Shown here: piece by piece, positions 8,541 to 20,580 of the stretch | How the letters are laid out: every line of letters starts with the position of its first letter | Position numbering within the stretch: position 1 is the first letter of the stretch | Assembly (NCBI RefSeq): GCF_029382255.1 | Contig: NZ_JARLLG010000010.1 | Span: forward strand, 62,001 to 126,000 | DNA: 64,000 nucleotides | Reading direction: 5' to 3' | Source of the DNA: Isoptericola croceus | Lineage (GTDB): Bacteria; Actinomycetota; Actinomycetes; Actinomycetales; Cellulomonadaceae | Position numbers and translations under genes: made by a program | The notes under the pieces: model-generated | The model's input: only the letters and a program-made list of their open reading frames with translations | What the model was told of the DNA's origin: nothing | Databases searched by the model: none

Positions 8541-9256
8541 GGCAGATCCCTCCCTCCGGGCGGGCCGGGTGAGGCCGGCCCGGCCCCGTACCCGTCCAGA
8601 CCGACGGCTTCGACCGGCGGGCCGGACGCCACGAGCTCGGTGACCCGTTCGGCGGTCGCGGCGTCGACCGGCGCCAGCGTGAGGCAGACGGCCTCCACAC
8701 CGGCGGTCCACGGCACCGCCAGCGCGGCGAGCGCGGAACGCAGCACCTCGATGCCCTCACGGTGCGCGTCGAGCAGCGCACCGGCGATCCGGGCGCCGTC
8801 CGGTCCGCCGCGCGCCGAGAGCTCGAGCACCGTGGGCAGGTAGTCCGGCAGCTCGGTGCCGGTGGTCTCGAACCCTGCCGCCCGGTAGGCCTCGACGAAC
8901 CGGACCAGTGCCGCCCCCCGCCGTCGGGTGTCCCCGGCCGCGTAGTACGACAGGTACATGGAGCAGCGCCGCTTGAGGTCGAACGTCGCCACGTACCGCG
9001 CCTGTAGGTCACGCTGGTCCTCGGTCAGCAGCGTCGCGGCCAGCCCGTCGAGCCGGTCGCGCACGGGTGCGGGCAGGTGACCGACGGCGGCGCGCACCTC
9101 CTGCGCCGCGGCGAGCGTCGCGTCGTCGGGATAGGCGAGCAGCAGCGACGCGGCCATGTGCGCGGTGGCGCGGGCGCCGTCGTCGAGCCGGACGGGTGCC
9201 AGGTCGTCGAGCCTGCGGGCGCGCACGCCGGGACGCGGCAGGAAGGCGAGTCTCAC
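8531..9256 (-). CDS. narJ: Nitrate reductase molybdenum cofactor assembly chaperone NarJ
   Basis: Dedicated cytoplasmic chaperone that holds apo-NarGH during cofactor insertion and membrane attachment. The 241-residue all-helical protein contains the family core ARYVATFDLKRRCSMYLSYY near residue 90 and PDYLPTVLEL near 140. The GTG start overlaps the narH stop (9253) by four bases. The C-terminal 40 residues are rich in Gly and Pro and look unstructured. Confidence 0.93.
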   Translation of the reverse strand: MRLAFLPRPGVRARRLDDLAPVRLDDGARATAHMAASLLLAYPDDATLAAAQEVRAAVGHLPAPVRDRLDGLAATLLTEDQRDLQARYVATFDLKRRCSMYLSYYAAGDTRRRGAALVRFVEAYRAAGFETTGTELPDYLPTVLELSARGGPDGARIAGALLDAHREGIEVLRSALAALAVPWTAGVEAVCLTLAPVDAATAERVTELVASGPPVEAVGLDGYGAGPASPGPPGGRDLPWT

Positions 9257-10962
9257 GACGCTCCCCGGGGTGCGCCGTTGGCCGACCCGCCGGTGCCGTC
9301 GCCGGTTCCGTCACCCGGCGGGAAGAGCCCGTCGGGGCGTCCGTTGCCGTCCCAGTTGAGCAGGTTGACCCGCCCAGGAGTCGTGGGGCCGTAGGGCGAG
9401 TCCGCGGTCTGCCGGGAGGCGAGCGCGTGGAAGTTCTCGACGGCCACCGGGGTCGGCTGCCCCGAGGAGGAGCCGAAGGGGCCGGCGCCCTGCATCCCCT
9501 GCCCGCCCATGCCGGGTCCGCCCTCGAAGTCCAGCGAGCAGGCCATCTCCTCCAGGTCGTCGGCGATCTCGGCGTGCGCGGTGGGGATCACGTAGCGTTC
9601 GTCGTACTTGGCGATGGCCAGCAGCCGGTACATCTCGCGCACCTCGTCCCCGGTCATCCCGACGGCGCTCGCGGTGGCCTCGACCGGCTCCCGGCCGAGG
9701 TTGACGTCGCGCATGTAGGAGCGCATCGCGGCGAGCCGGCGCAGCACGCGCTCCACGGGCCGGGTGTCGCCCGCGGTGAAGAGCCCGGCCAGGTACTCCA
9801 GGGGGATCCGCATCCTCGAGATCGCCGCGAACAGCGTGCGCCCGTCCTCGCCGTCGTTGCCGGACGACGTCACGACGTCCACCACGGGCGACAGCGGGGG
9901 GATGTACCAGACCATCGGCAGGGTGCGGTACTCGGGGTGCAGGGGCAGCGCGACCTCGTAGTCGTGGATGAGCCGCCACGCGGGGGAGCGTTGCGCCGCG
10001 TCGATCCAGTCGTCGGGGATCCCGTCGCGGCGTGCGGCGGCGACGACGTCCGGGTCGTGCGGGTCGAGGAGCACCGAGCGCTGGGCGGCGAACAGGTCCT
10101 GCTCGTCGGGCGTCGCTGCGGCCTCGCCGACCCGGTCGGCGTCGTAGAGCACGAGCCCGAGGTAGCGCAGGCGCCCCACGCACGTCTCGGAGCAGACGGT
10201 GGGCATCCCGACCTCGATGCGCGGGTAGCACAGCGTGCACTTCTCGGCCTTGCCGGTCTTGTGGTTGAAGTAGACCTTCTTGTACGGGCAGCCGGTCACG
10301 CACATCCGCCAGCCGCGGCACTGGTCCTGGTCGACCAGCACGATGCCGTCCTCGGCGCGCTTGTACATCGCCCCGGACGGGCAGGAGGCCACGCACGCCG
10401 GGTTGAGGCAGTGCTCGCAGATGCGCGGCAGGTAGAACATGAAGGTCTGCTCGAACTCCTCGGCGACGTGGGAGCTCATGTGCTGCAGCACGGGATCGTC
10501 CTGCATGGTGGCCGTGGATCCGCCGAGGTTGTCGTCCCAGTTGGCCGACCACGAGATCTTCATGTTCTCGCCGCTGAGCAGGGACTTCGGCCGTGCCACC
10601 GGGGTGTGCTCCTGCGCAGGAGCGCTGAGCAGCATGTCGTACTCGTACGTCCACGGCTCGTAGTAGTCATGGATGTCGGGCATCTTCGGGTTGAAGAAGA
10701 TCGAGGCGAGCTTCTTCCAGCGTCCGCCGGCGCGCAGGGTGAGCTTGCCGCGCCGGTTGAGCGTCCAGCCGCCCTGCCACCTCTCCTGGTCCTGGTAGGT
10801 GCGGGGGTAGCCGAGCCCGGGGCGCGTCTCGACGTTGTTGAACCAGACGTACTCGGTGCCGGTCCGGTTCGTCCACGCCTGCTTGCAGGTGACGGAGCAG
10901 GTGTGGCACCCGATGCACTTGTCGAGGTTCATCACCATCGTCATCTGGCCCATGACCCTCAT
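9253..10962 (-). CDS. narH: Respiratory nitrate reductase beta subunit (iron-sulfur)
   Basis: Electron-transfer subunit with three [4Fe-4S] clusters and one [3Fe-4S] cluster. 569 residues. Cysteine motifs in order are CIGCHTCSVTCK (residues 16-27), CEHCLNPACVASCPSG (about 190), CRGWRMCVTGCPYKK (about 225, with the Trp that marks the [3Fe-4S] site) and CTLCYPRIEVGMPTVCSETC (about 250). The C-terminal 70-80 residues are a Gly/Pro-rich extension beyond the usual length of about 510. It begins 34 bases after narG. Confidence 0.96.
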   Translation of the reverse strand: MRVMGQMTMVMNLDKCIGCHTCSVTCKQAWTNRTGTEYVWFNNVETRPGLGYPRTYQDQERWQGGWTLNRRGKLTLRAGGRWKKLASIFFNPKMPDIHDYYEPWTYEYDMLLSAPAQEHTPVARPKSLLSGENMKISWSANWDDNLGGSTATMQDDPVLQHMSSHVAEEFEQTFMFYLPRICEHCLNPACVASCPSGAMYKRAEDGIVLVDQDQCRGWRMCVTGCPYKKVYFNHKTGKAEKCTLCYPRIEVGMPTVCSETCVGRLRYLGLVLYDADRVGEAAATPDEQDLFAAQRSVLLDPHDPDVVAAARRDGIPDDWIDAAQRSPAWRLIHDYEVALPLHPEYRTLPMVWYIPPLSPVVDVVTSSGNDGEDGRTLFAAISRMRIPLEYLAGLFTAGDTRPVERVLRRLAAMRSYMRDVNLGREPVEATASAVGMTGDEVREMYRLLAIAKYDERYVIPTAHAEIADDLEEMACSLDFEGGPGMGGQGMQGAGPFGSSSGQPTPVAVENFHALASRQTADSPYGPTTPGRVNLLNWDGNGRPDGLFPPGDGTGDGTGGSANGAPRGAS

Positions 10963-10996
10963 GGCTGCACCCCCGTGGTCGCACGGCGTGGGGACA

Positions 10997-13900
10997 TCAG
11001 TACCGCACCTCCTGCGAGCGCCGCCGGATCACCGTGATCTCGTCGCGCTGGTTGCCTGTGGGGCCCAGGTAGTTGAAGGCGTAGGAGAGCTGGGCGTAGC
11101 CGCCGGCGAGGTGCGTCGGCTTGAGCAGGATGCGCGTCAGCGAGTTGTGGATGCCGCCCCGTCGCCCGGAGGCCTCGGCGATCGGGACGTCGACGGTGCG
11201 TTCGGTCGCGTGGTACATGAAGACGGTGCCCTCGGGCATGCGGTGGCTCACGACGGCGCGGGCCACGACGACGCCGTTGCGGTTGACCGCCTCGATCCAC
11301 TCGTTGTCGACGACGCCGATCTTCGTCGCGTCGGCCGGGCTCATCCAGATGTTCGGCCCGCCGCGCGAGAGCGAGAGCATGAAGAGGTTGTCCTGGTACT
11401 CGGAGTGGATCGACCACTTGGAGTGCGGTGTCAGGTACCGGACCGTCACCTCGGCCGTGCCGTCGTCGTGCCCGGTGCCACCTGTGCTCCCGGCGCCCTG
11501 CGTGCGGCTCAGCTCGGGGTCGCCGAACAGCCGGTGCAGGTCCAGCGGTGGCCGGTAGACGGGCAGCTGCTCGCCGAGCTCGACCATCCAGTCGTGGTCC
11601 AGGTAGAAGTGCTGGCGGCCCGTCAGGGTGTGCCACGGCTTGAGCCGGTCGACGTTGACGGCGAACGCCGTGTAGCGGCGTCCGCCGTGCTCGGAGCCCG
11701 ACCACTCGGGCGAGGTGATGACCGGCACCGGCCGTGCCTGGGTGTCGGCGAACGTGATGCGCTTGCCGGCCTCGTCGCGCGCCAGGTCCGCGAGCTGCCG
11801 GCCGGTGCGCTGCTCCAGGTGCTCGAACCCCTGCACGGCGAGCCGGCCGTTGGACGTCCCGGACAGAGCCAGGATCATCTCGCACGCGTGCGTGTCCTGG
11901 TCGAGGCGGGGGCGGCCGGCGGCGGGGCCGGAGCGCACCAGCCCGTTGCGCCGCCCGAGCGCGGCCACCTCCTCGAGCGGGGAGAACTTCACTCCCTTGG
12001 TGACCATGCCGGCCGTCTCGGTCAGCGGTCCGAGTGCCGCCATCCGAGCGGCGAACGCCGGGTAGTCGCGCTCGACCACCGTCAACCGGGGCATCGTCAC
12101 GCCGGGTACGAGGTCGCGCTCGGTCGGTGGCCTGCCTGCGTCGGGCACCGTGCCGTGCGGCATCGCCATCTCGTCCGGCGTGTCGTGCGCCAGGGGTGTC
12201 GCGACCAGGTCCTGTCGTACGCCGAGGTGCTGGGCCGCCATGGTGGAGAACGCGCGGGCGATGGTGTGGAACATCGCGAAGTCGGTGCGGCACTGCCAGG
12301 GCGGGTCGATCGCCGGGCTGAACGCATGGATGAAGGGATGCATGTCCGTGCTGGAGAGGTCGTGCTTCTCGTACCAGGTCGCCGCGGGCAGCACGACGTC
12401 GGAGAACAGCGTGGTGCTCGTCATGCGGAAGTCGGTGGTCACCAGCAGGTCGAGCTTGCCGCGGGGTGCCTCGTCGCGCCACACCATCGACGCGGGACGG
12501 CGGTCCGGTGGCGACTCCTCGGCGCGCACGGAGGAGTCGGTACCCAGCAGGTGCTTCAGGAAGTACTCGTTGCCCTTGGCGGAGGATCCGAGGATGTTGG
12601 ACCGCCACACGTTCAGCACCCGGGGGAAGTTCTCCGGCGCGTCCGGGTCCTCCACGGCGAACCGCAGGCGCCCGGCCCGCAGCTCGTCCACGAGGTGTGC
12701 GGCGGGATCCTTGCCGGCGGCCCGGGCCTCGTCGACGAGGTCGAGCGGGTTGCGGTCGAACGTCGGGTACGCGGGCATCCAGCCGCGCTGGACGGACTCG
12801 ACGAGCGCGTCCGCCGTCGTGCGCCCCGCCAGCAGGCCCTTCGCCAGCGGGGATGCGAGCGCGTCGGCAGGCAGCCCGTCGTAGCGCCACTGGTCGGTGG
12901 CCAGGTAGAGGAAGCCCGTACCGATCGTCTGACGCGGGGGACGCACCCAGTCCAGCCCGCCGGCGTACTGGGCCCACCCGGTGATCGGGCGGCACTTCTC
13001 CTGGCCCACGTAGTGGGCCCAGCCGCCGCCGTTGACACCCTGGCAGCCCGTCACGGTGGTCAGGGTGAGGAACGCGCGATAGGTCGCGTCGCCGTGGAAC
13101 CACTGGTTGGCCCCGGCACCCATGATGATCATCGAGCGGCCGCCGGAGTCCACGGCGTTCTGGGCGAACTCGCGCCCGATCCGCTCCGCGGCCGCCGCCG
13201 GTACGCCGGTGATCTCCTCCTGCCACGCGGGCGTGCCGGGCGTGCTCGGGTCGTCGTAGCCGGAGGGCCAGGTACCGGGCAGGTCGAGGTCGGGACGCTC
13301 GACGCCGTACTGGGCCAGCAGCAGGTCGAAGACGGTCGTCACGAGGTGACCGCCGACCCGTCGCACCGGGACGCCGCGGACGACGACGCCGGAGCCGCCG
13401 AGGTGCACCTCGGCGTCGCCGTCAGGCACCAGGTCGAAGCGCGGCAGCAGCACGGGAACGGTCTCGGGCGCTTCGGCGCCGTCCGCGACGCTGAGCAGCG
13501 GGTCGACGTCGCCGAGGTCGAGGTTCCAGCGGCCCTCGTCGGCGTCCCCGTAGCGGTGCCCGAGCGTCCCGTTCGGGACCACCGGGGCGCCGTCGGCGTC
13601 CAGCAGGACGGTCTTGAAGTGCGCGTTGGCCAGCGAGGCCGCGCCAGGCACGACGTCGTCGGGGAGGTCGGCGGCCGTGAGGAACTTGCCGGGCACGACG
13701 GCGGGGGTGGTGCCGGACGCGCTCGCTGGTGGCGCCTCGTCGTGCTCGTGGTCGCGATCGTCCTGCCCTCGCAGGCTCGCTCCGGACGCCGCGCCGTGCT
13801 CGTGGTCGCGATCGTCCTGCCCTCGCAGGCTCGCTCCGGACGCTCGCTCCAACCGCACGAGGAACGGGGCGTCCGCGTACTGCTTGAGGTAGCTCTCGAA

Positions 13901-14932
13901 CCGCTCGGTGCGTCGCTCGACGAGGAACTCGCGCAGGACGACGTGCCCCATCGCGAAGGCGAGCGCGCCGTCGGTGCCGGGGTGGGCGGAGAGCCACTCG
14001 TCGGCGAACTTGGTGCTGTCGGTGTAGTCCGGCGAGACGTTGACGACCTTCTGACCGCGGTAGCGGGCCTCGGCCATGAAGTGGGCGTCGGGGGTGCGCG
14101 TCACCGGGACGTTGGAGCCCCACATGATCAGGTAGGCGGCGTTCCACCAGTCGGCGGACTCCGGGACGTCGGTCTGGTCGCCGAAGACCTGGGGGCTGGC
14201 CACCGGCAGGTCCGCGTACCAGTCGTAGAAGGACAGCATGGTGCCGCCGAGCATCTGCACGAACCTTGCGCCGACACCGTGGGACACCATCGACATCGCC
14301 GGGATGGGGGAGAACCCGGCCACCCGGTCCGGGCCCCACGTCTTGATCGTGTGCACGTGGGCGGCGGCGACGATCTCGGCCGCCTCGTCCCAGGTGGCGC
14401 GCACCAGCCCACCCTTGCCCCGGGCGGACTTGTAGAGTCGTGCGACCTGCTCGTCGCCGGTGACCTCGGCCCAGGCCAGGACGGGGTCGCCCGTGCGGGC
14501 CTTCGCCGCCCGGTAGGCCTCGAGGAGGACTCCTCGCACGTACGGGTAGCGCACGCGCGTGGGGGAGTAGGTGTACCAGCTGAAGGCGGCCCCGCGAGGG
14601 CAGCCGCGGGGTTCGTACTCAGGGGAGTCCGGCCCCACCGACGGGTAGTCGGTCTGCTGCGTCTCCCAGGTGATGATGCCGTCCTTGACGTACACCTTCC
14701 ACGAGCAGGATCCGGTGCAGTTGACGCCGTGCGTCGAGCGGACCACCTTGTCGTGGGACCAGCGGTCGCGGTAGAAGACGTCACCGCCGCGCCCGCCGGT
14801 CAGGAAGAGCTGCCGCAGGTCCTCGCTCGTCTCACCCCTGCGCAGGTGCCGTCCGAGCCGCAGGAGCGGGTCGGTCTCGGGGGCCGCGGCGCGATCCGAG
14901 GTCCGGGGCCTGCCTGCGGAGGCGTGCGTCAT
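10997..14932 (-). CDS. narG: Respiratory nitrate reductase alpha subunit (molybdenum catalytic)
   Basis: Cytoplasmic-face catalytic subunit that reduces nitrate to nitrite at a Mo-bis-MGD centre. 1311 residues, longer than the usual 1240-1250. The N-terminal HGVNCTGSCSW with the later CPRGAAFSW supplies the His/Cys ligands of the FS0 cluster. NVPVTRTPDAH near residue 275 includes the molybdenum-ligand Asp region of the family. Part of the excess length is a low-complexity insertion around residues 362-410, built from two tandem 18-residue repeats encoded by a 54-bp DNA repeat. The ATG at 14932 has AGGAAGG ten bases upstream. It is the first gene of narGHJI-narK. Confidence 0.96.
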   Translation of the reverse strand: MTHASAGRPRTSDRAAAPETDPLLRLGRHLRRGETSEDLRQLFLTGGRGGDVFYRDRWSHDKVVRSTHGVNCTGSCSWKVYVKDGIITWETQQTDYPSVGPDSPEYEPRGCPRGAAFSWYTYSPTRVRYPYVRGVLLEAYRAAKARTGDPVLAWAEVTGDEQVARLYKSARGKGGLVRATWDEAAEIVAAAHVHTIKTWGPDRVAGFSPIPAMSMVSHGVGARFVQMLGGTMLSFYDWYADLPVASPQVFGDQTDVPESADWWNAAYLIMWGSNVPVTRTPDAHFMAEARYRGQKVVNVSPDYTDSTKFADEWLSAHPGTDGALAFAMGHVVLREFLVERRTERFESYLKQYADAPFLVRLERASGASLRGQDDRDHEHGAASGASLRGQDDRDHEHDEAPPASASGTTPAVVPGKFLTAADLPDDVVPGAASLANAHFKTVLLDADGAPVVPNGTLGHRYGDADEGRWNLDLGDVDPLLSVADGAEAPETVPVLLPRFDLVPDGDAEVHLGGSGVVVRGVPVRRVGGHLVTTVFDLLLAQYGVERPDLDLPGTWPSGYDDPSTPGTPAWQEEITGVPAAAAERIGREFAQNAVDSGGRSMIIMGAGANQWFHGDATYRAFLTLTTVTGCQGVNGGGWAHYVGQEKCRPITGWAQYAGGLDWVRPPRQTIGTGFLYLATDQWRYDGLPADALASPLAKGLLAGRTTADALVESVQRGWMPAYPTFDRNPLDLVDEARAAGKDPAAHLVDELRAGRLRFAVEDPDAPENFPRVLNVWRSNILGSSAKGNEYFLKHLLGTDSSVRAEESPPDRRPASMVWRDEAPRGKLDLLVTTDFRMTSTTLFSDVVLPAATWYEKHDLSSTDMHPFIHAFSPAIDPPWQCRTDFAMFHTIARAFSTMAAQHLGVRQDLVATPLAHDTPDEMAMPHGTVPDAGRPPTERDLVPGVTMPRLTVVERDYPAFAARMAALGPLTETAGMVTKGVKFSPLEEVAALGRRNGLVRSGPAAGRPRLDQDTHACEMILALSGTSNGRLAVQGFEHLEQRTGRQLADLARDEAGKRITFADTQARPVPVITSPEWSGSEHGGRRYTAFAVNVDRLKPWHTLTGRQHFYLDHDWMVELGEQLPVYRPPLDLHRLFGDPELSRTQGAGSTGGTGHDDGTAEVTVRYLTPHSKWSIHSEYQDNLFMLSLSRGGPNIWMSPADATKIGVVDNEWIEAVNRNGVVVARAVVSHRMPEGTVFMYHATERTVDVPIAEASGRRGGIHNSLTRILLKPTHLAGGYAQLSYAFNYLGPTGNQRDEITVIRRRSQEVRY
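13741..13843. repeat. 54-bp tandem repeat inside narG
   Basis: Two copies of a 49-bp identical sequence start at 13741 and 13795, giving a period of 54 bp (18 codons). They encode two copies of GASLRGQDDRDHEH in NarG. Each copy contains a small hairpin, CCTGC-CCTC-GCAGG. The repeat sits where E. coli NarG has only a short loop between conserved blocks. Confidence 0.88.
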
Positions 14933-15210
14933 CGCGACCTTCCTGGTGGGAGCACTCGGTGTTCCGACAGTTGGAAGTCAAGCGCAGGGCCGACCCTCCT
15001 GCATGCCGAACCCGGAACTCACAGCCAGGTACCCTCGGCTGAGAGATTCGCCTCATCGAGAATTCACGCCCCTACACCGCACAGCGAAACACCCTGTTCC
15101 TACTGTCGTCCTCACCGGCCCGACGTCGAGCCGGTCCGGCACCCGGCACCCGCCGGGTGCCGTGGCCCCGCCCGGCGTCGTCGGGCACGAGCACGGATGG
15201 GAGAACGACG
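14933..15210. promoter_or_regulatory. Divergent control region of narGHJI and narK-nas
   Basis: 278 bases without a gene, between the narG start (minus) and the second transporter (plus). On the plus strand TACTGT at 15101-15106 could be a -10 box, but no matching -35 lies 16-18 bases upstream, as at activator-dependent promoters. A perfect 8-bp hairpin (15144-15151 with 15155-15162, loop GCC) lies in the predicted narK leader. On the minus strand TTGACT is the only -35-like element. I found no FNR dyad and no GlnR-spaced array. Confidence 0.4.
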
Positions 15211-16616
15211 ATGGTCGCTCCGACTAGTGGGACCACCTCGTCCGAGGCGGTGCCGACAGGTACCGCCACCACCCCCGATGTCAGTGATGTGGCAGCGGTC
15301 GACGCGCCACCACGCGGACCGGTCCACCGGTCCGGCCGATGGATCGACCACTGGGACCCGGAAGACCCCGTCTTCTGGCGCAACGGCGGGCGCAGCATCG
15401 CCCGCCGCAACCTCGTGGTGTCGATCTTCGCCGAGTTCCTAGGCTTCTGCGTGTGGGCGATCTGGTCCATCGTGGTCCCGCAGCTCCCCGCCGCCGGCTT
15501 CGAGCTCACCGCCGACCAGATGTTCTGGCTCATCGGTGTCCCGGCGCTCGTGGGTGCGACGCTGCGCATCCCGTACACGCTGGCCGTGCCGGTGTTCGGC
15601 GGGCGCAACTGGACCATCATCTCCGCGGCGCTGCTGCTCATCCCGACGCTGGCCCTGGCGTTCATCGTGCAGCGTCCAGAGTCGTCGTTCGGTGTCCTGC
15701 TGCTGGTCGCGGCGCTCGCCGGACTCGGCGGCGGGAACTTCGCCTCCTCGATGGCGAACATCTCGTTCTTCTACCCGGAGAAGGAGAAGGGGGCGGCGCT
15801 GGGCTGGAACGCGGCCGGTGGCAACCTCGGGACCGCCGTCGTGCAGTTCGTGGTGCCGCTGGTGATCGTCACTGCCGCCGGGGTCTCGCTGCAGCGGGCC
15901 GGACTGGTGTTCATCCCGTTCATCCTGCTCGCGGTCGTGCTCTCGTGGCGGCTCATGGACAACCTGGGCACGGCCAAGGCGGACCCGCGGTCGTTCGGCG
16001 TCGCCCTGCGGGAGAAGCACACCTGGATCATCTCGTTCATCTACATCGGCACCTTCGGCAGCTTCGTCGGCTTCGCCGGGGCGTTCCCGACGCTGCTGGC
16101 CGGGCAGTTCCCGGAGGTCACCCTCTCGCTGGCGTTCATGGGGGCACTCGTCGGATCGGTCGCACGGCCGGTCGGCGGCATCATCTCCGACAAGCTCGGC
16201 GGCGCGATCGTGACGATCGCCAGCTTCGCCGTGATGATCGTCGGCGCGATCGGCGCGATCCAGGCGCTCGGCACCGGCTCGTTCGCCCTGTTCTTCGGTT
16301 CGTTCATGCTGCTGTTCATCGCGACGGGCATCGGCAACGGGTCGGTCTACCGGATGATCCCGGCGGCGTTCCGGGTCGCCAGTGCGGGAGGTGGCGGCGC
16401 AGCGACGGCGAGGGCCGCAGCCGGGTGCATCGGTATCGCCGGGGCCGTGGGAGCCTTCGGTGGGTTCCTCATCCCGCGTGGGTTCGCGATGTCCACCAAC
16501 GCGACCGGATCCCTGGTGCCCGCCCTGTGGGTGTTCATCGGTGCCTACGTGGTGATGGCTGCCACGACCTGGTTCGTGTACTGCCGCCGCAGCAGCGTCA
16601 TGGGAGCTGCCCGAGT

Positions 16617-16620
<4 letters not shown>
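15211..16620 (+). CDS. narK: Nitrate/nitrite transporter, MFS (NarK family), of the assimilatory operon
   Basis: Membrane transporter likely to supply nitrate to the reductase downstream. 469 residues. An unusually long hydrophilic N-terminus (about 60 residues, Thr/Val/Pro-rich) precedes 12 predicted membrane segments. The NarK signature is visible in GGGNFASSMANISFFYPEKE near residue 175 and its second-half counterpart GIGNGSVYRMIPAAF near 375. The ATG at 15211 follows GGGAG with good spacing; an upstream in-frame ATG at 15157 has no ribosome site. The gene overlaps the next by four bases (ATGA). Confidence 0.92.
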
Positions 16621-18856
<2,236 letters not shown>

Positions 18857-18860
<4 letters not shown>

Positions 18861-20509
18861 CTCTCCACGTTCCGCTGAAGATCGTCGTCGTGGGCAACGG
18901 CATGGTCGGTTCACGACTGGTCGACGAGCTGGTGCGTCGCAGCGCCGAGTCGTTTGACATCACCGTGCTGGGGGCCGAGCCGTACGAGCCGTACAACCGC
19001 GTGCTCCTCAGCGACGTCGTCGCCGGCCGGACCGACGTCGCGGCGATCTCGATGCCTGAGCCGACCGGCGACCACGTGACCACGTTGCGCGGGGTGACCG
19101 CCGTGGCGGTCGACCGCGACGCCCGTACCGTCACGGACTCGGCCGGGGCGGTGCACGCCTACGACCATCTGGTGCTCGCCACCGGTTCGCAGGCGCGCGT
19201 CTTCCCCCTGCCCGGCCTGGTCGACGACGCCGGATCGGTGAACCTGCCGGGCGGGGCGCACGCGCTGCGCACCCTCGACGACGCCCGCGAGATCGTGGCC
19301 GCGAGCGTCAACACCCCGCGGGCGGTCGTCGTCGGGGGCGGGGTGCTCGGGGTGGAGGCGGCCCACGGGCTCGCGGGGCGCGGACTGCAGGTCACGCTCG
19401 TGGACCTGTCGCCCGCCCCGATGTCCCGGCAGCTCGACTCCGCCGCCGGGGCGGTCGTGGCCGCGGGGCTGCGGGACGCCGGGATCACGCTGCGCTGCGA
19501 GACCCTGCCGAGCGAGGTCCTCGTGGCGGGCGGCCGCGTGGTGGGTGTGCGGCTGGACACCGGGGACGGCGGCGAGGGCGAGGTCATCGCTGCCGGGCTG
19601 GTGGTGCTGACCACCGGCACCGTGCCGGAGACCGGCATCGCCCGCGACGCGGGTCTGACCACGGATCGGGGAATCGTCGTCGGGCACGATCTGGCGAGCC
19701 CGGACGATGCGCACGTGTACGCGATCGGTGACTGCGCACAGCCGCCGCAGGGTTCTCGCGGCCTCGTGGCCGAGGGCTGGGACCAGGCGCGGCGTCTGGC
19801 GGAGCATCTGACCTCCCTGGTGGCGGTCCGGGCCGAGCAGTCCAAGCGGGACAACACGCCCCGTGAACACCTGCGGTTCCCGCACGAGGGTGCCCGGCCG
19901 TCCATGGCGGTGCGGCTGGGGACGCTGCTGGCCTCCCGGGCGGCCACGGACCAGGGTGTCGACACCCGCGGCACCGACGTCGTCAAGGTCAAGGCCGGTG
20001 CGCTCAGCATCGTCGCGATGGGCGTGAGCGGCACCCGCGAACCGGCGGCCGGGGAACGGTCGGTCACGCTGCACGACGCCTCGGGTGGCCGCTACATCGA
20101 GGCCGTCGTCGCCGACGGGATCCTCGTGGGCGCCACCTGCGTCGGAGACGCCCGGGTCGCGGCCGACCTCACCGCGGCCTACACACGCCGTACCCCGGTG
20201 CCGGTCGATCCGGCGTTCCTGCTCCTGACCCCGGTCATGCCGAGCGCGGAGCCTGCGACGTCCCCCGAGCACATGCCCGACGACGCGACGGTCTGCCGGT
20301 GCAACGGCGTCAGCAAGCACGACATCACCCGGTGCTGGGACGACGGCGCCCGGACGCCCGACGACATCGCGGCCGCTACACGCGCGACGACGGGTTGCGG
20401 CACATGCCGCGAGGCCGTGTGCGGGCTGGCCGACTGGCTGGGCGCGACGCGCGGCGCCGACGACGCGTCGGACGCCGAGCCCGAGCCGGCCGGCCTCGCG
20501 GTCGTGTAG
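18857..20509 (+). CDS. FAD-dependent oxidoreductase with C-terminal BFD-type [2Fe-2S] domain
   Basis: Probably delivers electrons from NAD(P)H to the assimilatory nitrate reductase encoded just upstream. 550 residues resembling the N-terminal half of NirB. A FAD-binding GNGMVGSRL lies at residue 13, a second Rossmann motif VVGGGVLGVEAAHGL near 160, and YAIGDCAQPPQG near 295. A C-terminal BFD-like [2Fe-2S] domain (CRCNGVSKHDI followed by CGTCREAVC) covers about residues 480-525. It lacks the sirohaem module, so it is not itself a nitrite reductase. AGGAGGT at 18844-18850 precedes the ATG, which overlaps the nasA stop. Confidence 0.87.
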
Positions 20510-20519
20510 CTCTCATGCT

Positions 20520-20561
20520 CCGGTGCGCCCGACGCGGTCCCCTCGCCGTCGGGCGCACCGG
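20520..20561. terminator. Bidirectional terminator hairpin
   Basis: A perfect 15-bp stem (20520-20534 with 20547-20561) encloses a 12-base loop, between the end of the nas operon and the end of the convergent mannanase gene. The run of T typical of E. coli terminators is absent, as is common in actinobacteria. It can serve both strands. Confidence 0.75.
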
Positions 20562-20580
20562 GATCCTCCCGGCAGCAGGC

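Noticed and set aside
6553-9012. Single 819-codon frame spanning narK, narI and narJ
   Set aside because: Only the narK part (from 7779) shows family sequence. The upstream part is a shadow of narI and narJ, whose own frames carry the conserved residues.
13741-13843. CRISPR repeat-spacer unit
   Set aside because: Only two copies with a five-base gap, in frame within narG; there are no cas genes nearby.
14933-15210. Possible GlnR or FNR/NreC-type sites between narG and narK
   Set aside because: GAAAC at 15086 has no partner pentamer at 11-base spacing, and no TTGAT-N4-ATCAA dyad is present.
10835-15442. Very long plus-strand open frame antisense to narG/narH
   Set aside because: High G+C leaves long frames open opposite real genes. 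Its translation has no family motif, and the minus strand encodes clear narH and narG.
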